Origin: Pseudomonas baetica
GTDB taxonomy: Bacteria > Pseudomonadota > Gammaproteobacteria > Pseudomonadales > Pseudomonadaceae
Length of the DNA stretch: 64,000 nt
Direction: 5' to 3'
Assembly: GCF_019733355.1 (NCBI RefSeq)
Contig: NZ_JAIHLQ010000017.1
Span: forward strand, 1 to 64,000
The position numbers and the translations under genes were made by a program. The notes below the pieces were generated by a model, which searched no databases, was not told the DNA's origin, and worked only from the letters and a program-made list of their open reading frames with translations. Of this stretch, positions 9,288-17,277 are shown in pieces. Position 1 is the first letter of the stretch; the number at the start of each line of letters is the position of its first letter.

Positions 9288-9317
9288 TGATTTTAGTAAA
9301 GCCGTAACTAAAATCAC
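9287..9317 (+). terminator. AT-rich inverted repeat at the end of czcS copy 1 (weak terminator candidate)
   Basis: GTGATTTTAGT and its perfect complement are separated by 9 nt and begin at the stop codon. There is no T-run after it, so it may only stabilise the transcript end. Confidence 0.3.
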
Positions 9318-9770
9318 GATAAACAATAGTCCAAAAACGCGAATCCGAAAATGCATAGAGCATAGATAGCGCGGGGTACTTAAAAATCGCAAAGCGAGAT
9401 CAACTCCCCTTGGTACATCCTGCCAGTCTCCCCAAAAAATGCGTGCAGCATTAAATTGACTATCTGCGCCGTAACACTTCGAAACGATTCCCCATAGATA
9501 TCAGCCGAGCGGAGCTTGGCTTCTGGCTGAAATAAATGTACGGGAGTCGCGCATTAACATGCCTGCGACATATAGTCGCAAATACTTTTATCGTAAAATG
9601 TCCTCCTCCTGTTGACCCTGTAGCAGCTTCAGGCTTGATACTGATCACTTGAGCAATGCGCGGTTTTGAGATTTTTATGATCGAATAGTTCTACATCATT
9701 TCTTAGTCGGGCACTTAAATAAACTTCGAAATTTTATTATTCAATTCATATTACATAGGGCGGCACTACC
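9288..9770. other. Intergenic region between the two czcRS pairs
   Basis: 483 bp without a convincing gene. It holds the inverted repeat after czcS copy 1 and a MerR/CadR-type promoter at 9612-9642 directed at the second czcRS pair. A 62-codon frame on the minus strand shows no family features and crosses the promoter. Confidence 0.6.
9612..9642 (+). promoter_or_regulatory. CadR/MerR-type promoter before czcRS copy 2
   Basis: -35 TTGACC and -10 GATACT are separated by 19 bp, the long spacer typical of MerR-family promoters. The spacer contains the imperfect dyad CCTGTAGCAGCTTCAGG. This 17-mer matches the one in the cadA promoter (CCTGTAGTAGGTACAGG) at 14 of 17 positions. It reads toward the response regulator at 9771, leaving a leader of about 120 nt. 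Confidence 0.6.
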
Positions 9771-10445
9771 ATGCGAATGCTTGTAGTTGAGGATGAGCTT
9801 AAAACTGCCGAATACCTGCATCAGGGTTTGACTGAAAGCGGCTATATAGTAGACCGCGCGGCGAATGGTACGGATGGACTTCACCTTGCGCGTCAACAAA
9901 CCTACGACTTGGTAATACTTGACGTCGATCTACCACAACTTGATGGCTGGGGTGTGCTCGAGCGACTGCGCCAAAGCAGTAACACCCGGGTCATGATGCT
10001 AACCGCTCGCGGGCGCCTGGCGGACAAGATCCGCGGCCTGGACCTGGGTGCCGATGACTATCTGGTCAAGCCATTCGAATTTCCGGAACTGTTGGCCCGG
10101 GTACGAACTTTAATGCGTCGCAGCGAACAAGTTTCCGTCCCTGAGGTCTTGAAAGTCGCCGATCTGGAACTCGACCAGGGCCGCCATAGGGCCTTCCGGG
10201 GCGAGCAGCGTATCGACCTGACGACCAAGGAATTTGCTTTGCTGCACCTTTTGATGCGCCAGTCGGGTGAGGTGCTTTCCCGCACTCAGATCATTTCATT
10301 GGTCTGGGACATGAACTTCGACTGCGACACCAATGTGGTCGAGGTTTCAATCCGCCGCCTGAGGGCCAAGATTGATGATCCTTTTGACAAGAAGCTAATC
10401 CATACCCTGCGCGGCGTTGGCTATGTACTGGAGGCCCGGGAATGA
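9771..10445 (+). CDS. czcR: CzcR-like response regulator, copy 2
   Basis: 224 aa, OmpR/PhoB type, with D51 in VILDVDLP, the LTARG Thr and the VKPFEF Lys conserved. From about residue 75 to the end it differs from copy 1 at only a few positions. Differences concentrate in the first 75 residues of the receiver, which contacts the kinase. It should therefore bind the same DNA box but may listen to a different partner. Its codons are more G/C-rich than copy 1, closer to the core genes to the right. It sits behind a MerR/CadR-type promoter and overlaps its kinase by ATGA. Confidence 0.9.
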   Translation: MRMLVVEDELKTAEYLHQGLTESGYIVDRAANGTDGLHLARQQTYDLVILDVDLPQLDGWGVLERLRQSSNTRVMMLTARGRLADKIRGLDLGADDYLVKPFEFPELLARVRTLMRRSEQVSVPEVLKVADLELDQGRHRAFRGEQRIDLTTKEFALLHLLMRQSGEVLSRTQIISLVWDMNFDCDTNVVEVSIRRLRAKIDDPFDKKLIHTLRGVGYVLEARE

Positions 10446-11854
10446 AGTCGGCAAGCCTGTCGATGCGGCTGGGTTTGGCGGTGAGTATCATGGGCGCATT
10501 GTTGGTGTTATTTCTGGCGGTTCTTGCGTTCCTCGCGCTAACGCATGAGTTAGATAAACTGTCAAAAGACAACTTGAGCGAGAAAATGCGGCAAATCGAG
10601 CACAGTCTTTCGCTGTATGAAAAACCTGTCGACATCAACATTAAACCGCACGTTTTGCTGGATCAGGTGATGGGGCATGACCACCTCAACCTTACCATTT
10701 ATGACCTGATAAATATGAGGACGCCGCTCTTGAAGTCAGGCTTTGGCTTGACGGACCCCAGGGCGGAGTTGAAGGCGGCAGGGGCTGCCACCGACAAGGT
10801 GTCGTACTCCCGAAGCACCGATGATCAGGGCCGGCACTTCCTGACTGCATCCAGACTGATCCGCTTGCCGAACGGTACGAATGTCGCCGTATTGCTGTCG
10901 CTTGATTGCGCCAACGATGAAGCGCTGCTCAGCACATATCTAAGCTCGACGATCATGGCCTTGCCGTTGCTGCTGCTACTTATCGGCCTCAGTGCCTGGG
11001 CAGTGGTAAAACGGGGGCTCGCGCCGCTGCGGGAGTTTCGCAAGGTGGCCGCCATGATCTCTGCTCAGGACCTCAGCCATCGACTCTCGGTGGTCAAGAT
11101 GCCGCAGGAGCTCAGCGAACTGGCCCATGGCATCAACTTCATGCTGCACCGACTAGACAGCGATGTTCAGCAGTTGTCGCAGTTCTCCGATGACTTGGCC
11201 CACGAACTACGAGCACCCATTTCCAACCTGATGGGCAAAGCCCAGGTGACGTTGTCCCGGGAGAGGCCGGCCGAGGAGTACAAAGCGGTTTTGGAGTCCT
11301 CCACCGAAGAGCTTGGGCGCGTAGCCCGGATTGTCTCGGACATGCTTTTCCTGGCACAGGTCAGTCATCCCGCTGCGCTGGTCCCGTTTGAGACCATTGC
11401 TCTGGAGGATGAAGCCTTGAAGGTCATCAATCTGTTTTCACTGTCGGCGGAAGATAAACAGATCAGCGTGAGCGTTACTGGCAGGGGGTCGACCATTGGT
11501 GATCGGTTGATGATTCAGCGGGCAATTTCCAACCTGATGTCCAATGCAATCCGCCATTGCCCAGTAGGCCAAGCCATCACAATCACCATCGAAGTCCATG
11601 CCACAGAAGTCTCGCTACATGTAGCCAACCGAGGCGCAGGTATTGAACCTCAACACCTACCGCACTTATTCGATCGCTTTTATCGAGTTGACACTCATCA
11701 TTCGCGCGCTGGAGGAAGTACCGGGCTTGGTTTAGCCATTGTGAAATCAATCATGAGTTTGCATCAGGGAGTCGCAGAAGTTAATAGCCGCCCGGGTAAG
11801 ATCACGACCTTCAAGCTGGGTTTTCCAAACATCCATGGACACACCAACTGGTGA
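10442..11854 (+). CDS. czcS: CzcS-like sensor histidine kinase, copy 2
   Basis: 470 aa with the same layout as copy 1: TM1 (about 12-35), periplasmic sensor, TM2 (about 165-188), HAMP, HisKA with H254 (DDLAHELRAPI) and HATPase with ISNLMSNAIRH and STGLGLAIV. The HAMP-HisKA block is nearly identical to copy 1. The periplasmic domain diverges strongly (DINIKPHVLLDQVMGHDHL is kept; the middle differs), suggesting a related signal, probably divalent metal. The gene ends about 40 nt from the convergent DUF2790 gene. Confidence 0.9.
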   Translation: MKSASLSMRLGLAVSIMGALLVLFLAVLAFLALTHELDKLSKDNLSEKMRQIEHSLSLYEKPVDINIKPHVLLDQVMGHDHLNLTIYDLINMRTPLLKSGFGLTDPRAELKAAGAATDKVSYSRSTDDQGRHFLTASRLIRLPNGTNVAVLLSLDCANDEALLSTYLSSTIMALPLLLLLIGLSAWAVVKRGLAPLREFRKVAAMISAQDLSHRLSVVKMPQELSELAHGINFMLHRLDSDVQQLSQFSDDLAHELRAPISNLMGKAQVTLSRERPAEEYKAVLESSTEELGRVARIVSDMLFLAQVSHPAALVPFETIALEDEALKVINLFSLSAEDKQISVSVTGRGSTIGDRLMIQRAISNLMSNAIRHCPVGQAITITIEVHATEVSLHVANRGAGIEPQHLPHLFDRFYRVDTHHSRAGGSTGLGLAIVKSIMSLHQGVAEVNSRPGKITTFKLGFPNIHGHTNW

Positions 11855-11895
11855 TACCAACCATTGAAAAAACAGCCCTTATTCACGTCATTCGT

Positions 11896-12228
11896 TCATT
11901 CGTGCGTGTTACGACACACACCAATAATTTGGTATTCAATAGTGTGAAGCTTTCCAGCTGAGTCCTCATAGGTCATTCGAAAAGGTACAATGTTGCAAGA
12001 GCGAATTGGTGGGGTCATACTCACCACTTTTGCGATATCAAACTTCATTCTATAGTGATATTTCTGAATTTCCGGAGCGGTCTTGCCTTTTTGCGCAGCG
12101 TAGGCGGCCATTGCTTTCTGATTTGCTTCCATGGCGTTGACAACGTTGCGATCACCACGGCTTTCAGCGAATTCTATCGAAGGCAATGATTGCGTCAGTG
12201 CAACAATACTTAGTTTTAACAGACTCAT
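11896..12228 (-). CDS. DUF2790 family small secreted protein (copy 3)
   Basis: 110 aa. The short hydrophobic start (MSLLKLSIVALTQSLPSIEFAESRGD) is a weaker signal peptide than in copy 1. The core keeps the family pattern: QKYHYRMKFDIAKVVS, then CNIVPFRMTYEDSAGKLH and a final Cys (GVCRNTHE). It is full length, unlike copy 2, but well diverged from copy 1. It has its own box-type promoter 84 nt upstream and sits between czcRS copy 2 and the orphan regulator. Role unknown; probably a periplasmic member of the zinc response. Confidence 0.75.
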   Translation of the reverse strand: MSLLKLSIVALTQSLPSIEFAESRGDRNVVNAMEANQKAMAAYAAQKGKTAPEIQKYHYRMKFDIAKVVSMTPPIRSCNIVPFRMTYEDSAGKLHTIEYQIIGVCRNTHE

Positions 12229-12288
12229 AGCAGAGTCTCTTTGAAGTAGTTACAAAGCTGTTAAACTTAAGTACGTTAACGAGGTAAA

Positions 12289-12327
12289 TCTTTATTAATT
12301 GTCTAATGAGAATTACTTATTTGTAAT
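12289..12327 (-). promoter_or_regulatory. CzcR-type box and -10 before DUF2790 copy 3
   Basis: ATTACTTATTTGTAAT (12312-12327) is a perfect 5-6-5 inverted repeat, the cleanest copy in the window. TAAAGA lies 17 nt downstream on the minus strand as a possible -10, 84 nt before the ATG in total. Confidence 0.6.
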
Positions 12328-12513
12328 TTCCAACCGTTATCCTCACAAGCTCAGTGAAGTAACATAATCAGCCAAGCACAGTGCTTCCCCACCCCGAAGA
12401 CGATTTTCGTAATCTAATAGAACTGTGATTTTAGAGTGGCATTTGTGTGTTCTGTTTATAAAGTTGTTGCCGATTATTTCACATAACTTCAAAATTCGAG
12501 GGATTAAGAGGGC

Positions 12514-13191
12514 TCATTGATCACGCTTTTCGAGAACATATCCAACACCGCGCAAGGTATGGATTAGCTTGTTGTTGAAAGGATCATCAATCTTGGCCCG
12601 AAGCCTTCTCATCGACACTTCAACAACATTGGTGTCGCAATCAGCACTCCGCCCCCAGACAGAGGACATGATTTGCGTGCGCGACAGCGCCGTACCAGTC
12701 TGGCGCATCAAGAGGTATAGCAGGGCGAACTCCTTGGTGGTCAGCTCAATCCGCTGCTCGCCTCGGAAGGTCCGGTGTCTACCAAGATCGAGTTCCAGGT
12801 CCCCGACACACAGCACGTCGGGCAATGCCGACAATACAGCGCGACGCATCAGAGTGCGTACTCGGGCCAGCAGCTCTGGAAACTCAATTGGTTTGACCAT
12901 GTAATCGTCCGCGCCTAGGTCGAAACCCTTGATTTTTTCCTCCAGACTACCTTTAACGGTAAGTATCATGATGGGCGAAATAGTGACCTTGCGAATACTT
13001 ACAAGTAGGCCCCAATCGTCACGTTGCGGTAGGTTTGCGTCAAGCACTACAAGATCATAAGCCTGTTGGCAGACCAAGCGTAAGCCATCGATTCCGCTGG
13101 CGACGCAATCAACGATAAATCCGCTTTCGGTCAGCCCCTGGTGCAAATAATGGGCAGTTTTCGGCTCGTCTTCTATTATCAAAATACGCAT
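12514..13191 (-). CDS. Orphan CzcR-like response regulator, copy 3
   Basis: A 225-aa OmpR/PhoB-type regulator without an adjacent kinase. Phospho-acceptor D51 (VVLDANLP) and the VKP Lys are present, but LTARG has become LTVKG and the receiver is diverged (KVTISPIMI). The recognition helix TNVVEVSMRRLRAKID matches copies 1 and 2, so it likely competes for or shares the same boxes. It faces away from the decayed czcC at 13676, which mirrors the czcR/czcC divergent pair at 5537-7863. It is probably the surviving half of an inverted duplicate; it may be driven by CzcS1/CzcS2 or act as a modulator. Confidence 0.85.
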   Translation of the reverse strand: MRILIIEDEPKTAHYLHQGLTESGFIVDCVASGIDGLRLVCQQAYDLVVLDANLPQRDDWGLLVSIRKVTISPIMILTVKGSLEEKIKGFDLGADDYMVKPIEFPELLARVRTLMRRAVLSALPDVLCVGDLELDLGRHRTFRGEQRIELTTKEFALLYLLMRQTGTALSRTQIMSSVWGRSADCDTNVVEVSMRRLRAKIDDPFNNKLIHTLRGVGYVLEKRDQ

Positions 13192-13342
13192 TTTTCATAA
13201 AGTCTCGACACTAAATAATAAATCATCCTTACACACGTATAGAAAATTTTATTTACCGATAAACTTCAACATATTTGCGTTGTACGATTTTAGTCAGTAA
13301 GGAGCTATTGCGCGCTGTTGTGGCTCCGTTATGTTATCGACG

Positions 13343-13422
13343 TCAAACATACAAATATACAAATATACAAATATACAAATATACAAATATACAAATATAC
13401 AAACATACAAACATACAAACCT
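13343..13422. repeat. Octanucleotide tandem repeat array
   Basis: Six exact ACAAATAT units (13351-13398) are followed by two ACAAACAT and one ACAAACCT, with one degenerate unit before. The array lies 150-230 nt upstream of the orphan regulator start and about 50 nt from the relic promoter box. Such arrays change length by slippage and could tune promoter spacing. Confidence 0.9.
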
Positions 13423-13467
13423 ACACACTAAGTAGATCTTAGACTAATTGTCCGCGGCAGAGGGGGG

Positions 13468-13506
13468 ATAACAAATTTGTAATTCTTCTGTCACCCTTCT
13501 GATAAC
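13468..13506 (+). promoter_or_regulatory. Preserved CzcR-type promoter of the czcC relic
   Basis: Box ATAACAAATTTGTAAT (13468-13483), then GATAAC after exactly 17 nt. Bases between them (TTCTTCTGTCACC) align with the czcC promoter (TTTTTCAGTCACC). The promoter therefore outlived the gene it served and may still drive transcription toward the relic and eptA. Confidence 0.6.
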
Positions 13507-13675
13507 TGTTCAGCAGTACATTGAGCCTGCAAAAAATCTATGCGTCATAGGATCCTGCGGTCGTGTCGACTTCTGATCGAATTCAGCCGGCAGAAATCGA
13601 TCAGAAGTCTTTTAGACCATCAAATATTTATGAGTTAACAAAGAAACTGCGCACTTTGGGGGCGTAAATCTCGTT

Positions 13676-14545
13676 ATGCCATCTCGCATTAGAAAAATGT
13701 TGTGGGCGGCTGGCCCACCGTCTCGTGTTTCGTCGTTGATGACGGCGTTGCTTCGGGCAACCCACGCCGAGGCTGTGACCAAACCTCAAATAGCATTGAC
13801 CAATAACCCAAGCCTCGCAGATGCACAGTGGGAAATCCAAACTGCCCAAGCCGGGCAGCAACAGACTGATTTGATCCCCAATCCAGTACTAATAATAGAT
13901 GCCCAAGCCTTCCGCGAAAATTCGAACACTACCAACGTTAAGCTCCGCCGGACACCGAAAAGGTGCCGCAAAAGTCACGCATGGATTGAGGTCGCATCTA
14001 AGAGTAAAGGCATAGTGGCGCTGGAGTCTAAACACTGCCGTAATGACTTGCGCCCCGATGATCGAAGTTTTTTACGGCGTCATGCTTGCACAGCAAGGTC
14101 TGATTTCAGCTCAGAGTTCGCACTGTCTGGCGGAACGATGACCAGCATCCGGAAGCGGTTGAACCTGGTGGGCGCTTCAACGCCGATTTTGTTTTTCGGC
14201 CGCAAACTAAAAAGCATTTCGTCGGAGGCTAGCCGCACCTATCAGTCTCGTGATATGCACAACGTCGCCGAACCGCGCCTGCGGTACGAAATCCATCTTG
14301 CTGTAGACAAGCGCTCGATGGCCCACAGAGAAAAGAAGTTCTTCAGTCAAGTGATCCTTCCCGCCGCACGAAGCGCCAAGGACTCCAACACTAATTTCTT
14401 TGAAATATCCAACCGCAAGTTTACGGGTGTTCTGGGCCCTCCGCGCACCCGTATCCAATACCTCGCTTCAGCACAACTACTGGCGTTCAAGGACGAATCG
14501 AGCGGATCTACAGCCACGTCACTTACTTGGGGTGCTACCTCATGA
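13676..14545 (+). pseudogene. Decayed czcC copy (outer-membrane channel relic)
   Basis: An open frame of 289 codons whose ends align with CzcC at 5537-6823 but whose middle is missing or scrambled. ALTNNPSLADAQWEIQTAQ and DLIPNPVLIIDAQ match ANNPDLAAAQWETGIAQ and GLIPNPEVSWEAE. RKRLNLVGASTPILFF matches RERVNVVGLSMPIPLF, and ILPAARSAKDSNTNFFE matches ILPAAQSAVDTATRGFE. Roughly 140 central residues are gone, the signal peptide is not credible and the glycine-turn residues are substituted. It cannot form a TolC-type barrel. Its divergent position to the orphan regulator shows it came from a duplicated czcR-czcC unit. Confidence 0.75.
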
Positions 14546-14685
14546 AAAAGATTTTCATCAGCGTGGGGTGTCTGGCGGTTTGGCTAGTCGCAGATCGCCA
14601 ACTAGCTGACGAGAACGTTCAGGGTCACTGGTGCATCCACGAGTTGCACCGCGCTATTGGCGATTTTTTCTTACCTAAAATGTAG
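14542..14685 (+). pseudogene. Short reading frame after czcC relic, possible czcB remnant
   Basis: 47 codons starting MKKIFISVGCLAVWLV, overlapping the end of the czcC relic by ATGA. The lysine start and hydrophobic segment resemble the CzcB start (MDKKLILVTALTLT), but nothing else of CzcB follows. It could be the stump of the deleted czcB or a chance signal-like peptide in the leader of eptA, which begins 54 nt later. Confidence 0.35.
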
Positions 14686-14739
14686 TGACACTCCAGTGGC
14701 AGTTCGCGCCTGGATACGTCGAGATTTTCCGGAGTACCC

Positions 14740-16440
14740 ATGAATAACAAAGTACCAATTCGCAGTTGGGAAATCACACTCGGCAGCAATCAGTTAATTC
14801 TTGCAGTTTCGACTTGGCTTCTATTGTTTAGTAACTGGCCATTTTGGCGTGCTGTCTGGCAAGGCGTGGGAGGCCTACAAGACGGAAACACCATATTCGT
14901 GCTTAGCCTGCCTTGGTTCGTGTTGATTTGGCTCTACGTATTACTCAGCGTGATGGCTTGGGGACGATTGATAAAACCTGTGCTAGCTATCGTGTTGCTG
15001 GTTGCGGCAGCAACGAGTTACTTTATGAATAGCTATGGCATAGTAATTGATTACAGCATGCTAACGAATGTGATGCAGACGGACAGCTCCGAAGCCACGG
15101 AGCTGTTGAACTCGGATCTACTGCTGTGGATGCTGGGCTTTGGTGTTATGCCGGTGCTGGTTATCACTCGAGTCCGTTTGATTCAAAGATCGTGGTCCCG
15201 CGCACTTGCTCATCGATTCATGGGGGTGGCGGTAGCGCTCACCTGCTTGGCGATCGTCGTATTTACGCTTTATCAATCCTATGCATCGCTGATGCGTAAT
15301 CATCGCGAACTCAGGTTGATGTTGGTTCCGTCGAATGTGGTTTCGGCAATTCATGGGTACACGCGTCGCCAGCTAGCAGTTCCCGCCGAATTAAAAACCA
15401 TTGGTGCTGATGCCCGCCGTGAAGAAGCTACTGCTGGTGTACGCAAACCACGGCTAACGGTACTGATGGTGGGTGAAACCGCCAGGTCCGCGAATTTCTC
15501 CCTCAATGGCTATTCCCGGGATACCAATCCGGAATTGGCCAGTCGTGGTGTCTTAAGTTTTACCAATGTCAGCTCATGTGGAACAGCTACGGCCGTTTCC
15601 TTACCCTGCATGTTTCTGGATGTGGGTAAAGAAGGCTACAAAGACGGTATGGCGTTGCGCAGAGAAGGACTATTAGACGTGTTGCAGCGGGCCGGCGTAT
15701 CGGTCCTGTGGAGAGACAATAATTCGGGTTGCAAAGGCATTTGCGACCGAGTACCAAATGAAAAATTGAACAATCAGAAATCGACGGGATTATGTAGAGC
15801 TGACGAGTGTTACGACGAAGTCTTATTGCAAGATTTACAAGCCTACTTGGATCAACAGCAGCGGGATTCAATCGTGGTGCTACACATGAAAGGCAGTCAC
15901 GGCCCATCCTATTCCAAGCGCTATCCACCGGCGTTCGAACGATTCGGTCCCGTTTGCGATAATAATCAACTTGAACGTTGTACGCGCGAAAGCATTGTCA
16001 GTGCCTATGATAACAGCCTCGGTTATACGGACTATGTACTTGGGCAAACGATCGACCTGCTAAAGCGTAACGCTGAGCGTTTTGATACGGCGATGCTTTA
16101 TGTCTCTGATCACGGTGAGTCCCTCGGCGAGAATGGGCTTTACTTGCACGGACTTCCTTATGCCATGGCTCCCAGCGAGCAGACTAGTATCCCCATGGTA
16201 ATCTGGATCTCCAAAAACATGCAGTCGCGTCAAACCCTCGACTCCCAATGTTTGAAGGATCAGCGAGACGTATCACTGTCCCATGACAACTTATTCCATT
16301 CTATATTGGGGTTGATGGGTATTCAAACTACAGCATATCGCCCAGAGCTTGATCTGTTCAGTACCTGCCAGTCCAAAGCGTCAACACCGTTAAAGCTCGC
16401 GCAGACATTTGAGCGTCAATCAATGAAAACACCGAAATAA
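14740..16440 (+). CDS. eptA: Lipid A phosphoethanolamine transferase (EptA/MCR family)
   Basis: 566 aa. Five N-terminal TM helices (about residues 15-35, 48-75, 80-100, 125-148, 158-182) precede a periplasmic sulfatase-fold domain. Catalytic and zinc residues are all present: E246 in VGETARS, nucleophile T284 in CGTATAVSLPC, H387 in KGSHGP, D457-H458 in DHGES and H470 in LYLHG. It moves phosphoethanolamine from phosphatidylethanolamine to lipid A, lowering negative charge; family members give polymyxin/colistin tolerance. Zinc-induced lipid A modification is known in P. aeruginosa, which fits its place in a zinc island. CGGAG 7 nt upstream supports the start. Expression could come from the relic czcC promoter. 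Confidence 0.93.
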   Translation: MNNKVPIRSWEITLGSNQLILAVSTWLLLFSNWPFWRAVWQGVGGLQDGNTIFVLSLPWFVLIWLYVLLSVMAWGRLIKPVLAIVLLVAAATSYFMNSYGIVIDYSMLTNVMQTDSSEATELLNSDLLLWMLGFGVMPVLVITRVRLIQRSWSRALAHRFMGVAVALTCLAIVVFTLYQSYASLMRNHRELRLMLVPSNVVSAIHGYTRRQLAVPAELKTIGADARREEATAGVRKPRLTVLMVGETARSANFSLNGYSRDTNPELASRGVLSFTNVSSCGTATAVSLPCMFLDVGKEGYKDGMALRREGLLDVLQRAGVSVLWRDNNSGCKGICDRVPNEKLNNQKSTGLCRADECYDEVLLQDLQAYLDQQQRDSIVVLHMKGSHGPSYSKRYPPAFERFGPVCDNNQLERCTRESIVSAYDNSLGYTDYVLGQTIDLLKRNAERFDTAMLYVSDHGESLGENGLYLHGLPYAMAPSEQTSIPMVIWISKNMQSRQTLDSQCLKDQRDVSLSHDNLFHSILGLMGIQTTAYRPELDLFSTCQSKASTPLKLAQTFERQSMKTPK

Positions 16441-16464
16441 GTGGAGCTGCGAGAAAGATCTAAA

Positions 16465-16496
16465 ATGACCCTATAGTATGAGCATACTTTGATTAG
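16465..16496 (+). promoter_or_regulatory. MerR-type-like promoter sequence after eptA
   Basis: ATGACC, a spacer of about 19-20 bp containing the dyad AGTATG-AG-CATACT, and a TGATTA/GATTAG -10 candidate. It reads rightward into a 190-bp stretch without a recognisable gene. It may be the promoter of a lost gene. Confidence 0.3.
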
Positions 16497-16689
16497 AAGC
16501 CATGCAACTAAATACTAATCGTTGCATGGCGCCACTTCTAACTCTTCCTAAAAATCGGCATCCGGGTGAGCTTTTTTTAAGACTATTTAGTCAGCCACAT
16601 CAAGCATCAAAAAAGCTGCAAAATTCTGCCGAGCTATTTTCTCAATACATTCACCCTGCACGTATAGATAAAATGTATAATTCAGGTGT

Positions 16690-17205
16690 TTAATTACAGT
16701 TTGGTTCGTTAGTGAATGTGCGTGAAACATCGACCGCGCCCAAGACCCCCAAAGTTTTGCGACCAATCAATACGGGGTAGTTCATGTCGCCTCGATCCTT
16801 CAGTGAAAACTCTTCCTTATAAATTTTATCACCTATGCACATCGTCATCATGACTACTGGACGATGTTCAGCGCCACCGGCGCCTCGAACCTTTACATTT
16901 CTTTCGACGCGTCGCTCGAAGAGTGCGTTACTCACCTTCTTAGTTTTTGTGTCTTTTACTTTAACGTTGAAACGAACCCATTCCTCTCCATTTTTACGGA
17001 ATCGTTCTAAGTCTTTCGCATCCATCGAGGATGTAAGAGCCCCTGTATCTAACTTTACTTTCACAGCAATATTTTCTGGTAAAAGTATTCCTTCCTCAAT
17101 CCACCCGTATACCCTTTCTGGATTAGCAGGTGTTGAAAAAGCTGGCTGCGCAACAAGAGCCAAAAACAAAGCCAGCCCAGAATAACTTAAAATATTTCTG
17201 ACCAT
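16690..17205 (-). CDS. Periplasmic retropepsin-like protease (ATP-dependent zinc protease family, PF05618)
   Basis: 171 aa with a signal peptide (LALFLALVAQPAFS, cut near residue 24). The domain begins VYGWIEEGILLPENI and has LDTGALTSSMDA, the D-T-G-A catalytic motif of single-lobed retropepsins. The second family block is DMNYPVLIGRKTLGV. The historical family name is misleading: the fold is an aspartic protease that would act as a dimer. Envelope-bound relatives exist in many proteobacteria. Beside eptA and czcD it may process envelope proteins under metal stress, but no substrate can be named. It is separated by 72 nt from czcD and is transcribed in the same direction. Confidence 0.8.
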   Translation of the reverse strand: MVRNILSYSGLALFLALVAQPAFSTPANPERVYGWIEEGILLPENIAVKVKLDTGALTSSMDAKDLERFRKNGEEWVRFNVKVKDTKTKKVSNALFERRVERNVKVRGAGGAEHRPVVMMTMCIGDKIYKEEFSLKDRGDMNYPVLIGRKTLGVLGAVDVSRTFTNEPNCN

Positions 17206-17277
17206 TTTAATCGACCCTTTTGATCTGTATCACGACGTATAAACGTTCATCCAGCTTAAATAAATACCACGACTCAG

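Larger units (their letters stand above)
13192..13675. other. Intergenic region with octamer array and relic czcC promoter
   Basis: 484 bp between the orphan regulator and the czcC relic. It contains an 8-bp tandem repeat (13343-13422) and a conserved box-type promoter pointing right (13468-13506). No gene seen. Confidence 0.7.

Noticed and set aside
9460..9648. 62-codon frame on the minus strand between the two czcRS pairs
   Set aside because: No ribosome site or family features; it crosses the MerR-type promoter of the second czcRS pair.
12514..13191. Orphan response regulator as a pseudogene
   Set aside because: Phospho-acceptor Asp, the VKP Lys and the recognition helix are intact and the frame is full length, so it is treated as functional.
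13343..13422. CRISPR array
   Set aside because: Units are 8 bp, directly adjacent and without spacers; no cas genes nearby.
16502..16693. 63-codon plus-strand frame after eptA
   Set aside because: No recognisable domain or ribosome site, and it overlaps the end of the protease gene by a few bases. Kept only as part of a finding.
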